A stretch of DNA of 64,000 nt from Thermomonas carbonis. Lineage in GTDB: Bacteria; Pseudomonadota; Gammaproteobacteria; Xanthomonadales; Xanthomonadaceae. The position numbers were made by a program, and so were the translations under genes. The notes below the pieces were generated by a model. That model did no database searches and was not told the origin of the DNA. It saw nothing but the letters and a program-made list of their open reading frames with translations. Positions 17,436 to 26,400 of this stretch are shown here, one piece after another; positions within the stretch are counted from its first letter, which is position 1; each line of letters begins with the position of its first letter. The stretch covers positions 2,638,001 to 2,702,000 of the forward strand of contig NZ_CP060719.1 in NCBI RefSeq assembly GCF_014396975.1. Direction: 5' to 3'.

Positions 17436-18308
17436 TCAGTGCATGTTGCCGAACTTGCCGCCGTTGAAATCGGCGATCGCCTGGTGGATCTCTTGCTCGC
17501 TGTTCATCACGAACGGGCCGTAGCCGACCACCGGCTCGTCGATCGGTTCGCCGGCGAGCAACAACACCTTGGCATCGCCGCTGGCCTCGATGGTCACATC
17601 GGTGCCGGCGGTCGACAGCGTGGCCATCTGTGCAGGACGCAGCACGGTCTCGCCGTTGAGTTGCACCGTGCCGGCCAGCACCACCACCAGCGTGGTCCAG
17701 CCTTCCGGTTGCGGCAGGGCAATCGTCTTGCCCGCAGCCAGTCGCACATCCCAGACGTTGATCGGGCTGAAGGTGCGGGCCGGGCCGCGATGATCGTCGT
17801 AGTCGCCGGCGATTACCCGCAGCGTGCCGGCGTCATCGGGCAGTGCGACCGCGGGAATCTGCGCATCGGTGATGCCCTGGTAGCCGGCCGCGGCCATCTT
17901 GTCCTTCCTCGGCAGGTTCACCCACAGCTGGACCATCTCGAACGGACCGCCGCGCTCGGCATAGCCGGGCGAGTGGAACTCCTCGTGCAGGATCCCGCCC
18001 GCAGCGGTCATCCACTGCACGTCGCCCTTGCCGATGATCCCGCCATTGCCGGTCGAATCGCGGTGCTCGACTTCGCCGTCATAGACAATCGTGACGGTCT
18101 CGAAGCCGCGATGCGGATGCTGGCCGACGCCGCGGCGCTCGCGGGTGGGCTCGAACTGGAACGGGGCCGCGTAGTCGAGCATCAGGAACGGGCTGCGCTC
18201 GGCCACGCCGGGGCCGCTGTAGCCGAACATGCCATGCACCGGGAAGCCGTTGCCGACCCAATGCCGGCCGGGGGCGCTGGTGACGTTGAGGATCTTCTTG
18301 GTGCCCAT
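17436..18308 (-). CDS. Pirin family protein
   Basis: A 290-residue bicupin. The N-terminal cupin has the metal-binding set HPHRGFETVT, then EVEHRDS and the LHEE motif after TAAGGI, as in pirins (YhhW/YhaK type). Bacterial pirins are iron enzymes with quercetinase-like activity or act in redox signalling. An AAGGGAG ribosome site precedes the start. It lies upstream of the osmC-FMN reductase pair on the same strand, separated by an 84-base gap with a hairpin. Confidence 0.9.
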   Translation of the reverse strand: MGTKKILNVTSAPGRHWVGNGFPVHGMFGYSGPGVAERSPFLMLDYAAPFQFEPTRERRGVGQHPHRGFETVTIVYDGEVEHRDSTGNGGIIGKGDVQWMTAAGGILHEEFHSPGYAERGGPFEMVQLWVNLPRKDKMAAAGYQGITDAQIPAVALPDDAGTLRVIAGDYDDHRGPARTFSPINVWDVRLAAGKTIALPQPEGWTTLVVVLAGTVQLNGETVLRPAQMATLSTAGTDVTIEASGDAKVLLLAGEPIDEPVVGYGPFVMNSEQEIHQAIADFNGGKFGNMH

Positions 18309-18460
18309 GCTGTTGCTCCCTTGCGGATCGGCGGAATGCCGTTTTCCGTGGTCGGAATCATGGATTGTGCACGCGCATGCATCCAGTCGGTCAGTCGATA
18401 CCGGATTGTTCTATTTTTGTGTTCAACTGCATTTGCGCGTGTGCTGCGGCATCGCAAATG

Positions 18461-18483
18461 GAAAGGGCGCCCGTGGGCGCCCT
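18461..18483 (-). terminator. Terminator-like hairpin after the small secreted protein gene
   Basis: On the minus strand GGGCGCCC, a 2-base loop and a second GGGCGCCC are followed by TTTCC. The stem extends one base each side (18464 with 18483). It lies 22 bases past the stop at 18506. The rest of the 18309-18505 gap holds an AT-rich patch near 18409-18426 that may carry the pirin promoter, but no clear boxes were found. Confidence 0.6.
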
Positions 18484-18505
18484 CGCGAAGATCGATGCCG
18501 CCCGA

Positions 18506-18913
18506 TTACTTGGTGAAGCTGATCGCCAGCGAAGTGTGGAAGGGCGCACGCGGTGGAATGAACACGACCTTGTCGCGCACATAGCGTTGCAGGCAGATCG
18601 CCAGTGGCGAACCGCCCTCGCGCCAGGTGCGTTGAACCTTCCCGCTCGCGTCCAGTGCCATCACGATGGTGAAGCCGCTGAAATCCTTTTGGGGCTTGCC
18701 CAGCGAGCATTCGACCACGCCGGCGTCCAGCAGCGCTGCCTGCGCGGCCAGCATCGCCTGATGGGCGGGGCCGGTGACGCTCATCTCGTCGGCATCGGCC
18801 AGGCGCTTGGCGTCGATGTACTCGAGTGGCTTGATCTCCGCCGGCATCGCGACCTGCGCCTGTGCAGGCGACAGGCAGGCGAGCGAGAACAGGACGATGG
18901 CGAGGCGGTGCAT
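18506..18913 (-). CDS. Small secreted protein, unknown function
   Basis: A 135-residue protein with a clear signal peptide (RLAIVLFSLACLSPAQAQ). The mature part has two cysteines (VVECSLG and AICLQRY) that could pair in the periplasm. The end, from VMALDASGKVQRTW to the C-terminus, has the alternating strand pattern of TonB C-terminal-like domains, but the match is weak and no function is claimed. The frame is open far upstream through the rluB tail; ATG 18913 is chosen for the signal peptide. It follows rluB by 25 bases and may be co-transcribed. Confidence 0.7.
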   Translation of the reverse strand: MHRLAIVLFSLACLSPAQAQVAMPAEIKPLEYIDAKRLADADEMSVTGPAHQAMLAAQAALLDAGVVECSLGKPQKDFSGFTIVMALDASGKVQRTWREGGSPLAICLQRYVRDKVVFIPPRAPFHTSLAISFTK

Positions 18914-18938
18914 CAGCAAGCTTCCTTGTCGGGATCGA

Positions 18939-20618
18939 TCAGCGATTGCCGTACGGACTGCCGCCACCGCCGCCACGCGGGCCACCGCGGTTGCCGCCGG
19001 GCTTGTTGCCGCCCGGGCTACCCGGACGCGGACCACGCGGGCCGGCGTTGTTCGGGCGGGCACCCGCCGGCTTGTTGCCGCCGGGCCGCGGGCCACGAGC
19101 ACGATCCGCGTAGGGATTGAAGCTGCCCGGGTTGGCGTGATCCGACGGGAAGCTCGGCGCATTGCCGGGATGTCCGTACGGGCGCGGCGCGCGGGCCGGC
19201 CGACCTTCGCCGGCACCCGCACCCGCATAACCGCCACCTTCGCGACGCGGGCCGCGATTGTCCGCATTGAAGCCGCCACCCTGTGGACGCGGGCCGCGGT
19301 TGTCGCCTTGCGGGCGTGGGCCGCGCGGTGCGTCCGGGTTGAAGCCGCCGCCTTGCGGGCGTGGCTTGTTGCCGTACTTCTTCGGGCCGCGATTGCCGGC
19401 ATCCGGGTTGCGGTGCCCGCTGGGGCCGGTGTCCACGCCATCCGGCACGTACCAGGTGCGCATTTCGGTGGGGTTTTCGCCGCGCTGCTCGCCCGGGCGC
19501 AGGCGCTGGCCCTGCGGCCGCGGGCCCTTCGGCTTGAAGGTCTTGTTGGCCTGCTTGGCGGCGGCTTCGCCACTCACGGTCAGGCCGCCCGGCTTGCGCG
19601 GGCCACCACGGCCACGGCCGCGATCCTCGCGCACGTTGTCGAAGCGACGCAGTTCGCGGCCTTCGTCGGCGGTGCTGTGGCCACCGACGTAGCCGTGGCT
19701 GCGCGCGTTGCCGGTGACCACTGTCTTGCTGGCCTTGCGCTGGCCGAGCACCGGCATCAGGGTCAATGCGGACGGGGTGCCGTCCTCCAGCCCGACCGAC
19801 TTGCGCAGGGCATCGACCTCGGCCTGCGGCAGTTCCTGCGAATGGCCGCGCAGCAGCGGCTGCGGCAGGCGCACCTGGCCGTAGCGGATGCGCTTCAGGC
19901 GCGAGACCTGGCAGCCCTGCGATTCCCACAAGCGGCGCACTTCGCGGTTGCGGCCTTCCTTCAGCAGCACGCGGAACCAGTCGTGCGAATCGGTGCCACC
20001 GATGCGCTCGATCTCGTCGAACTTGGCCGGGCCGTCGTCCAGCGCCACGCCGCGAGCCAGGCGATCGACGATCTTCTCGTTGACCACGTCCTCGCCTTCC
20101 GGCGCACGCACGCGGCAGACGTATTCGCGTTCGACCTCGAAGCTCGGATGCATCATCGCGTTGGCCAGCTCACCGTCTGTGGTGAGCAGCAGCAGACCGG
20201 TGGTGTTGATGTCGAGGCGGCCGATCGCGATCCAGCGCGCGCCCTTCAGCGTGGGCAGCGCCTCGAAAATGGTCGGGCGGCCTTCCGGGTCTTCGCGGGT
20301 GGTGACTTCGCTTTCCGGCTTGTTGTAGATCAGCACCCGTGGCGCATCGACCAGCGCGCTGGCCACGAAGGTCTTGCCGTCCAGCTCGATCTTGTCGCCG
20401 CCGGTGATGCTCATGCCGGTGCGCGCGACTTCGCCGTTGACCTTGACCAGGCCATCGGCGATGCGCTGCTCCAGCGCGCGCCGCGAGCCCAGGCCGGCCT
20501 GCGCGAGCACCTTGTGCAGGCGTTCCTCGATGCGCGGGGCCTGGGCCTCAGTGGCTTCGGCTGCGCCTTTTGCTTTCAGGCTCAGCGGGCGGCGGGTGGA
20601 TTCGTCTTTCTTGCTCAT
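18939..20618 (-). CDS. rluB: 23S rRNA pseudouridine(2605) synthase RluB with a long Gly/Arg/Pro-rich tail
   Basis: Residues 30-85 form an S4 RNA-binding domain (RLHKVLAQAGLGSRRALE). The RsuA/RluB catalytic domain follows, with Asp136 in GRLDINTTGLLL and EGRNREVRRL. The family converts U2605 of 23S rRNA to pseudouridine. The core ends near residue 290; the remaining 270 residues are low complexity, rich in GPRPQG, GGGFN and RGG-like units, and should be disordered and RNA-binding. E. coli RluB has a much shorter tail. The start overlaps the scpB stop by 4 bases, giving the conserved scpA-scpB-rluB order. Confidence 0.9.
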   Translation of the reverse strand: MSKKDESTRRPLSLKAKGAAEATEAQAPRIEERLHKVLAQAGLGSRRALEQRIADGLVKVNGEVARTGMSITGGDKIELDGKTFVASALVDAPRVLIYNKPESEVTTREDPEGRPTIFEALPTLKGARWIAIGRLDINTTGLLLLTTDGELANAMMHPSFEVEREYVCRVRAPEGEDVVNEKIVDRLARGVALDDGPAKFDEIERIGGTDSHDWFRVLLKEGRNREVRRLWESQGCQVSRLKRIRYGQVRLPQPLLRGHSQELPQAEVDALRKSVGLEDGTPSALTLMPVLGQRKASKTVVTGNARSHGYVGGHSTADEGRELRRFDNVREDRGRGRGGPRKPGGLTVSGEAAAKQANKTFKPKGPRPQGQRLRPGEQRGENPTEMRTWYVPDGVDTGPSGHRNPDAGNRGPKKYGNKPRPQGGGFNPDAPRGPRPQGDNRGPRPQGGGFNADNRGPRREGGGYAGAGAGEGRPARAPRPYGHPGNAPSFPSDHANPGSFNPYADRARGPRPGGNKPAGARPNNAGPRGPRPGSPGGNKPGGNRGGPRGGGGGSPYGNR

Positions 20619-21391
20619 TGGTTCTGCTCCGACGATGCGGGATACGCGTCGTCTCCGTGGTGGTCAGTGTCGGTTTCGATGTCGTCGAGGGATTCGGCGG
20701 TATCGGTTTCGATATCGGGAATGGCGGAAATGGTGTCAGGGACAATTTCTGGTTGGTCTTCGCCAGCAACATCAATGTCATCAGGGGAAATTGTCCCTGA
20801 CGCCATTTCCGAAGCCGCGCCGGCCGGGATCGCCGCCGCGAACGGCAGCTGCGGTTCCAGCTCGCCGATGTCGCGCAGTTCGGACAGCGGCGGCAGTTCG
20901 TCCAGCCGCTTCAGGCCGAAGTAGTCGAGGAAGGTCTTGGTCGTCGCCAGCAGTTCGGGTTTGCCGGGCACGTCGCGGTGGCCGACCACGCGGATCCATT
21001 CGCGTTCCTCCAGCGCCTTGATGATGCTGCTGTTGACCGCCACGCCGCGGACCTGTTCGATCTCGCCGCGGGTGATCGGCTGGCGATAGGCGATCAGCGC
21101 CAGCGTTTCCAGGGTCGCGCGGGTGTAGCGGGTCTGGCGCTCGGTCCACAGCCGCGCGACCCACGGATGCACGTCGGCCTTGACCTGGAAGCGCCAGCCG
21201 GACGCGACTTCGAGCAGTTCAACGCCGCGCTCGGCGCAGGCGTCCTGAAGCGACTGCAGGGCGGCGTCGATGCTGCCCTCCGGCGCGGGTTCGTCCAGCG
21301 GGAACAGGGCGTTCAGCTGGACTACGGTCAGTGGCTGGCTGGCCGCGAGCAGGGCGGCTTCGACGATGCGGGTGACGAGGGTTTGATCCAT
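20615..21391 (-). CDS. scpB: Segregation and condensation protein B
   Basis: ScpB forms the SMC-ScpAB condensin with the smc and scpA products of this window. Residues 1-185 show the two winged-helix domains (ALLAASQPLTVVQLNALF, TLALIAYRQPITRGEIEQVRGVAV, TKTFLDYFGLKRLDELPPL). The C-terminal 60 residues are acidic and poorly conserved; part of this tail is encoded by an inverted repeat (20725-20811) that looks like an inserted REP-type element. The total of 258 residues is longer than the usual 180-220. Stop overlaps the rluB start (ATGA). Confidence 0.92.
   Translation of the reverse strand: MDQTLVTRIVEAALLAASQPLTVVQLNALFPLDEPAPEGSIDAALQSLQDACAERGVELLEVASGWRFQVKADVHPWVARLWTERQTRYTRATLETLALIAYRQPITRGEIEQVRGVAVNSSIIKALEEREWIRVVGHRDVPGKPELLATTKTFLDYFGLKRLDELPPLSELRDIGELEPQLPFAAAIPAGAASEMASGTISPDDIDVAGEDQPEIVPDTISAIPDIETDTAESLDDIETDTDHHGDDAYPASSEQNQ
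20725..20811. repeat. REP-type inverted repeat inside the scpB reading frame
   Basis: Arms of 25 bases (20725-20749 and 20787-20811) match with one difference, around a 37-base loop. Each arm carries GTCAGGGACAATTTC or its complement. The element keeps the scpB frame open and encodes the MASGTIS and IVPDTIS parts of the acidic tail. Its outline, AATGGNGTCAGGGACAATTTC, resembles repeats tied to REP-associated tyrosine transposases. Confidence 0.7.
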
Positions 21392-21410
21392 CGGTTCTTG
21401 AGGTCTTTGC

Positions 21411-21488
21411 CGTCATTCCTGCGAAGGCAGGAATCCAGCGGTTGAATGGGTCAGGAAAAACTGGATCCCGGCGTTCGCCGGGATGACG
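21411..21488. repeat. Paired palindromic repeat between scpA and scpB
   Basis: Two 28-base units, 21411-21438 and 21461-21488, are imperfect inverted copies of each other (CGTCATTCC... and ...GGGATGACG). Each unit also folds on itself (TTCCTGCGAAGGCAGGAA and ATCCCGGCGTTCGCCGGGAT). The single unit at 27706-27735 is the same family. It fills most of the 112-base scpA-scpB gap. Confidence 0.7.
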
Positions 21489-21503
21489 AGCAACGATGAC
21501 GTC

Positions 21504-22424
21504 TCAATCGTCGTTTGCAGCATCCGGTTCGTCATCGAACTCGCTCGACAAGTCGGCGATCGCAGGGGCACCTTCGTCGGACGCCAGCGACTTCACGTAG
21601 ATCGGTGCCAACGCGCCTTCCTGGACGATGTCGAGCAGTTGTTCCTTGGCCAGGGTCAGCAGGCCGAGGAAGGTCACCACCACGCCGAGCTTGCCTTCCT
21701 CGACGGTGAACAGCGATTCGAAGCGGTGGAACTGGCCGTCGGCGAGGCGTTCGAGCAATTCGCCCATGCGCTGGCGGACGCTGAGCGCATCGCGCTTGAT
21801 CGCGTGCTGGGTGTACAGCTCGGCGCGCTTGAACACGTCGTGCAGGGCCAGCAGCATCTCGCGGATGTCCACCGGCGGCGGCAGGCGGATTTCCGCGCGG
21901 TCGGGCACGAAGGCGTGGACCGGTGTGGTGTCGCGTTCCTGGCGGGGCAGGGTGTCCAGGTCTTCGGCGGCCTTCTTGTAGCGCTCGTATTCCTGCAGGC
22001 GGCGGACCAGGTCGGCGCGTGGATCTTCCTCCACGCCTTCTTCGCTGGGCGGGCGCGGCAGCAACAGGCGCGACTTGATCTCGGCCAGGATCGCGGCCAT
22101 CACCAGGTATTCGGCCGCCAATTCGAAGCGCAGTTCGTGCATGCCCTGGATGTAGTCGACGTACTGGCGGGTGATCGAGGCCACCGGGATGTCCAGGATG
22201 TCCAGGTTCTGGCGGCGGATCAGGTACAGCAACAGGTCCAGCGGGCCCTCAAAGGCGTCGAGGATGACTTCCAGCGCATCCGGCGGGATGTACAGGTCCT
22301 GCGGGATCTGCAACACCGGCTGGCCAAGCACCATCGCCAGCGGCATTTCCTGCTGCTGCGGACGGGCATTCGGAATGGCGGCAGGTACGTCGGCGCTGGC
22401 GCCGGCAGTCTGGTCGGATGTCAT
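21504..22424 (-). CDS. scpA: Segregation and condensation protein A (kleisin)
   Basis: The kleisin subunit bridging the Smc dimer and ScpB. Conserved motifs are FEGPLDLLLYLIRRQNLDILDIPVASI-type N-terminal segment (about residues 50-80), AAEYLVMAAILAEIKSRLLLP and the C-terminal winged helix VTFLGLLTLAKEQLLDIVQEG. ATG 22424 gives 306 residues; GGAGGGGG lies about 11 bases before it. The open frame continues upstream to 22622 through arginine-rich low-quality sequence that is unlikely to be translated. Together with smc (plus strand, 1 kb away) it supplies a complete condensin set. Confidence 0.92.
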   Translation of the reverse strand: MTSDQTAGASADVPAAIPNARPQQQEMPLAMVLGQPVLQIPQDLYIPPDALEVILDAFEGPLDLLLYLIRRQNLDILDIPVASITRQYVDYIQGMHELRFELAAEYLVMAAILAEIKSRLLLPRPPSEEGVEEDPRADLVRRLQEYERYKKAAEDLDTLPRQERDTTPVHAFVPDRAEIRLPPPVDIREMLLALHDVFKRAELYTQHAIKRDALSVRQRMGELLERLADGQFHRFESLFTVEEGKLGVVVTFLGLLTLAKEQLLDIVQEGALAPIYVKSLASDEGAPAIADLSSEFDDEPDAANDD

Positions 22425-22464
22425 CGGTTGGCGGCCCCCTCCGGGCCACACCTTCGTCGCATGA

Positions 22465-22478
22465 GGCCGCAAGCGGCC
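22465..22478. repeat. Short GC hairpin upstream of scpA
   Basis: GGCCGC, AA, GCGGCC forms a 6-bp hairpin in the 297-base gap between the divergent scpA and yciI-like genes. The rest of the gap shows no gene; a possible -10 box for the yciI-like gene is listed separately. Confidence 0.35.
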
Positions 22479-22685
22479 GGGCAGTGCTGCGTGGAGCTGC
22501 GTCCCGCCATGCCCGTGCACGCCTGCGCCCTGCACAGGGCGGCATCGGGGACGGGTGGCGGGGTGGCCGGTTGGGCGGGCGCGGTGCGGCTGGGTGGAGC
22601 CGGATGTCGCGCGGGGCCGCAAGGTCGGACCGGAAACGTGGGCAGAGGGTAAGCGCTGGGCCGGGCCGTGTCCACTCGCCCCGCC

Positions 22686-22691
22686 TACAAT
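22686..22691 (+). promoter_or_regulatory. Possible -10 box of the yciI-bolA unit
   Basis: TACAAT would start transcription near 22698, giving a 24-base leader that contains the GGAG site at 22708-22711. No -35 match was found. Confidence 0.35.
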
Positions 22692-22721
22692 GCCCCGACT
22701 GGTTCATGGAGTGTCTCGCCG

Positions 22722-23021
22722 ATGTGGTACGCGATCGAAGGCTTTGATGGTGCCGATGTCCTGCCGAAGCGGCTCGCCGCCCGGCCCGAGCACCTGGCGC
22801 GGCTGACCGCGCTGCGCGACGAGGGACGCCTGTTGCTGGCGGGCCCATGCCCGGCGATCGACGCCGAGGATCCGGGCCCGGCCGGCTTCAGCGGCAGCAT
22901 CGTCATCGCCGAATTCGCGTCGCTGGACGCGGCGCGTGCCTGGGCCGACGCCGATCCCTACGTCGCCGCAGGTGTGTACGCGCGGGTCGATGTCCGCCCG
23001 TTCCGCAAGGTATTGCCATGA
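22722..23021 (+). CDS. YciI-family protein
   Basis: A 99-residue ferredoxin-like alpha/beta protein. The start [10 protein letters not shown], the AGPCPA segment, the [27 protein letters not shown] middle and VRPFRKV end fit the YciI/YCII-related family, whose His-Asp pair has been proposed as a small hydrolytic site. The biochemical role is unknown. ATG 22722 has GGAG at 22708-22711. It overlaps bolA by 4 bases (ATGA); a yciI-bolA pairing next to septation genes is frequent in gammaproteobacteria. Confidence 0.87.
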   Translation: MWYAIEGFDGADVLPKRLAARPEHLARLTALRDEGRLLLAGPCPAIDAEDPGPAGFSGSIVIAEFASLDAARAWADADPYVAAGVYARVDVRPFRKVLP

Positions 23022-23329
23022 CCGAGGCCTTGACCGAGGCCGACATCCCCCGGCTGAATCCGCAGCGGGTCGAGCGGATCCGCGATTTGTTGGCGTCGGC
23101 GCTTGCGCCGCAGGCGTTGACCGTCACCGACGATAGCCACAAGCATGCCGGTCACGCCGGCGCCCGCGACGGGCAGGGGCATTTCGGCGTCGACATCGTC
23201 AGCAGTGCGTTCGCCGGCAAGTTGCCGCTGGCCCGCCATCGGCTGGTGTACGCGGCGCTGGGCGACATGATGCAGACCGACATCCATGCACTGTCGATCC
23301 GGGCGCGCACCCCGGACGAGGCGGCCTAG
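23018..23329 (+). CDS. bolA: BolA-family protein
   Basis: A 103-residue BolA protein. The signature is [11 protein letters not shown] (residues 38-48) with the helix [12 protein letters not shown] and the final HALSIRA strand. BolA proteins bind monothiol glutaredoxins and iron-sulfur clusters and affect cell shape and stress transcription. The gene overlaps the yciI-like gene by ATGA and is followed by smc 130 bases on. Confidence 0.9.
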   Translation: MTEALTEADIPRLNPQRVERIRDLLASALAPQALTVTDDSHKHAGHAGARDGQGHFGVDIVSSAFAGKLPLARHRLVYAALGDMMQTDIHALSIRARTPDEAA

Positions 23330-23459
23330 CCCCGCTATACTCCCTGATCGCGCTGCTTTTGCGGCCAAGCTCCGCCATGTAAATCAATTACTTGGCGGTA
23401 AAAGTTAATCTCTGATATCAGGCAGCGGCTGGCCGCTGTCCGTAGGTCGCCACTGCCGC

Positions 23460-26400
23460 ATGCGCCTGTCCACCATCAAGCTGTCCGGCTTCAAGTCCTT
23501 CGTCGATCCGACCACGCTGCACCTGCCGACCAACATGACCGGCGTGGTCGGGCCGAATGGCTGCGGCAAGTCCAACATCATCGATGCGATCCGCTGGGTA
23601 ATGGGCGAGTCCGCCGCCAGCCGCCTGCGCGGCGATTCGCTGACCGACGTGATCTTCTCCGGCAGCTCCGCGCGCAAGCCGGTCAGCCAGGCCACGGTCG
23701 AGATGATCTTCGACAACAGCGACCACACCATCACCGGCGAATACGCCGCCTTCAACGAAATCTCGGTCAAGCGCCAGGTCAGCCGCGACGGCCAGAGCAA
23801 CTATTACCTCAACGGCACCAAGTGCCGGCGTCGCGACATCACCGAACTGTTCCTCGGCACCGGCCTGGGCCCGCGCAGCTACTCGATCATCGAGCAGGGG
23901 ATGATTTCGCAGGTCATCGATGCCAAGCCCGAGGAACTGCGCGTCTACCTGGAAGAAGCCGCGGGCATCTCCAAGTACAAGGAGCGCCGCAAGGAGACCG
24001 AAACCCGGATCCGCCACACCCGCGAGAACCTGGACCGCCTCAACGACCTCCGCGAGGAAGTCGGCAAGCAGCTGCAGCATCTCGCGCGGCAGGCCAGGCA
24101 GGCCGAGCAGTACACCGCGATCCAGGCCGAGCGCCGGATCAAGGACGTCGAATGGAAGGCGCTGGAATTCCGCGCGCTGGACGCCAGGCTGCAGCGCCTG
24201 CGCGAGAAGCTGGCCAGCGAGGAAACCCGCCTCGAACAACTGATCGCCGAGCAGCGCGAGGCCGAGCGCGAACTGGAAACCGGCCGCGAGCGCCGCGAGG
24301 CCGCCAGCGATTCGTTGAACGCCGCGCAGGCCGCGGTCTATCGCGTCGGCGCCGACCTGGCCCGGGTCGAGCAGCAGATCGCCCACCAGCGCGAAATGGC
24401 CTCCCGCCTGCAGCGCGCCCGTGACGAGGCGCAGGCGACGCTCGCCGAACTCGGCAGCCACATCCATGACGACCAGCAGAAGCTGGATGCGCTGCGCGAA
24501 GCGGTGGCCGACGCCGAGCCGCGGCTGGAACTGCTGCAGGAAGGCGACCTCGCGCGGCAGGACGCCCTGCGCGACGCCGAGGCACAACTGGCCGACTGGC
24601 AGCAGCGCTGGGACACGCACGGTCGCGAACAGGCGGAGGCCGCGCGTGCCGGCGATGTCGAAAGCACCCGCATCGAACACCTCGACCGGCAGGTCCTCGA
24701 CGCCGACCGTCGTCGCGAACACCTGATCAACGAACGCGCCGGGCTGGATCTCGACACCCTGGCCGACGCCTTCGCCGAGCTGCAGTTGCAGCACGAGACG
24801 CAGAAGGAATCGCTGGACACGCTGGGCGAGCAGGTAGAACTGCGCAAGCAGGCGACCGGCGAGGCCCAGGACCAGCAGCGCGCCCGCCAGGCCGAGCTTG
24901 CCGAACTGCGCAAGCAGGCGCAGGCCGCGCGCGGCCGCCTGTCCTCGCTGGAAACCCTGCAGGCTGCGGCACTGGGTCAGGAGCAGGGTGCCGCGACGCA
25001 CTGGCTGAAGGCGCAGGGACTGGACGATGCCGCCCGCGTCGGCGAGCGCCTGCAGGTCGAGGCCGGCTGGGAAAACGCGGTCGAAGGCGCGCTGGGACAA
25101 CTGATCGAAGCGGTGCTGGTCGACGCGCCGGAGGCGCTGGTCGACGCGCTGGGCGAACTCGGCGATGGCCGTTTGGCCCTGGTTGCGTCGGCTGAGGACA
25201 GCGGTAGTGAGTCGTATGCGCCGACCTCGCTGGCGGCGAAAGTGCAGGGCCCGCGCGCGATCCGTCGCCTGCTGGCGCGCCTGCACGGCGTCGACACGCT
25301 GGCCGAAGCGCGCGCTCTGCAGGCACGACTGGGCGATGGCGAATCGGTCATCACCCGCGCCGGCGAACGCCTGGGCGCCGGCTGGGTCCGCGTGGTGCGC
25401 TCCGGCGCGGCCAAGCAGGGCGCGCTGCTGCGCGAGAAGGAGATCCAGTCGCTGCGTGGCGAGATCGAAGGCCACGTCAACCGCGAGCGTGAACTGGAAT
25501 CGTTGCTGACCCGCCTGCGCGACCAGTTGCTCGCCGCCGAGCAGCAGCGCGAGGACGCGCAGCGTGCCTTGTACCTTGCCCATCGCGGCGTCTCCGAACT
25601 CGCCGGCCAGCTGCAGAGCCAGCAGGGCAAGCTGGAGTCGGCGCGCAACCGCATCGAACGCATCGACGCCGAACTGGCGCAGCTGGCGAGCACTCTGGAC
25701 ACCGCGCAGGCGCAATCGCGCGAAGCGCGCCAGCGCGTCGAGCACGCAGTGTCGAAGATGGGCGACCTCGAAACCGCCCGCCAGGCGTTGGATGCCGAGC
25801 GCCGCCAGCTCGCCGAGGCCCGCGACAACGCGCGACTGGCCGCCCGCGAATCGCGCGACGCCGCGCATGCGCTGGCGCTGACCCTGGAATCGCAGCGCGT
25901 GCAGGTCGTCGCGTTGTCGCAGGCGCTGGAACGCATGGGCGGCCAGCGTGGGCAACTGGATTCGCGGCTGGGCGACCTGGCTGCGCAGCTGGCTGAAGGC
26001 GATGCGCCGGTGCTGACGCTGGAGAATGAACGGCAAGCTGCGCTTGGCGAGCGCGTACGCACCGAGCGCGAGCTCGCCGAAGCCCGCTCGACATTGGAAG
26101 GCATCGACAACGACCTGCGCGGTTTCGAGCAGGTTCGCCAGCAGCGCGATGCACAGTCGTTGACGCAGCGCGAGGCGATCGGCCAGCGCCGGCTCGACCA
26201 GCAGGCGCTGGTGATCAAGGCCGACCAGTTCGCTGCCGCCGTCGTCGAGGCCGGCTTCGTGATGGACGAAGTCATCAACACGCTCACCGAAGACGCCGAT
26301 GCGTCATCGTGGGAAAAGGCCGTCACCGAATTCGACGCCAAGTTGCGCCGGCTGGAGCCGGTCAACCTGGCCGCCATCGCCGAACACGCCGAGGCCGCGC

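Noticed and set aside
18774..20924. 716-codon plus-strand open frame over rluB and scpB
   Set aside because: It is antisense to two clear genes and its Ala/Arg-rich product matches nothing; GC-rich DNA keeps such frames open.
22425..22622. N-terminal extension of scpA
   Set aside because: Arg/Pro-rich, not conserved in character; ATG 22424 has a ribosome site and fits the family length.
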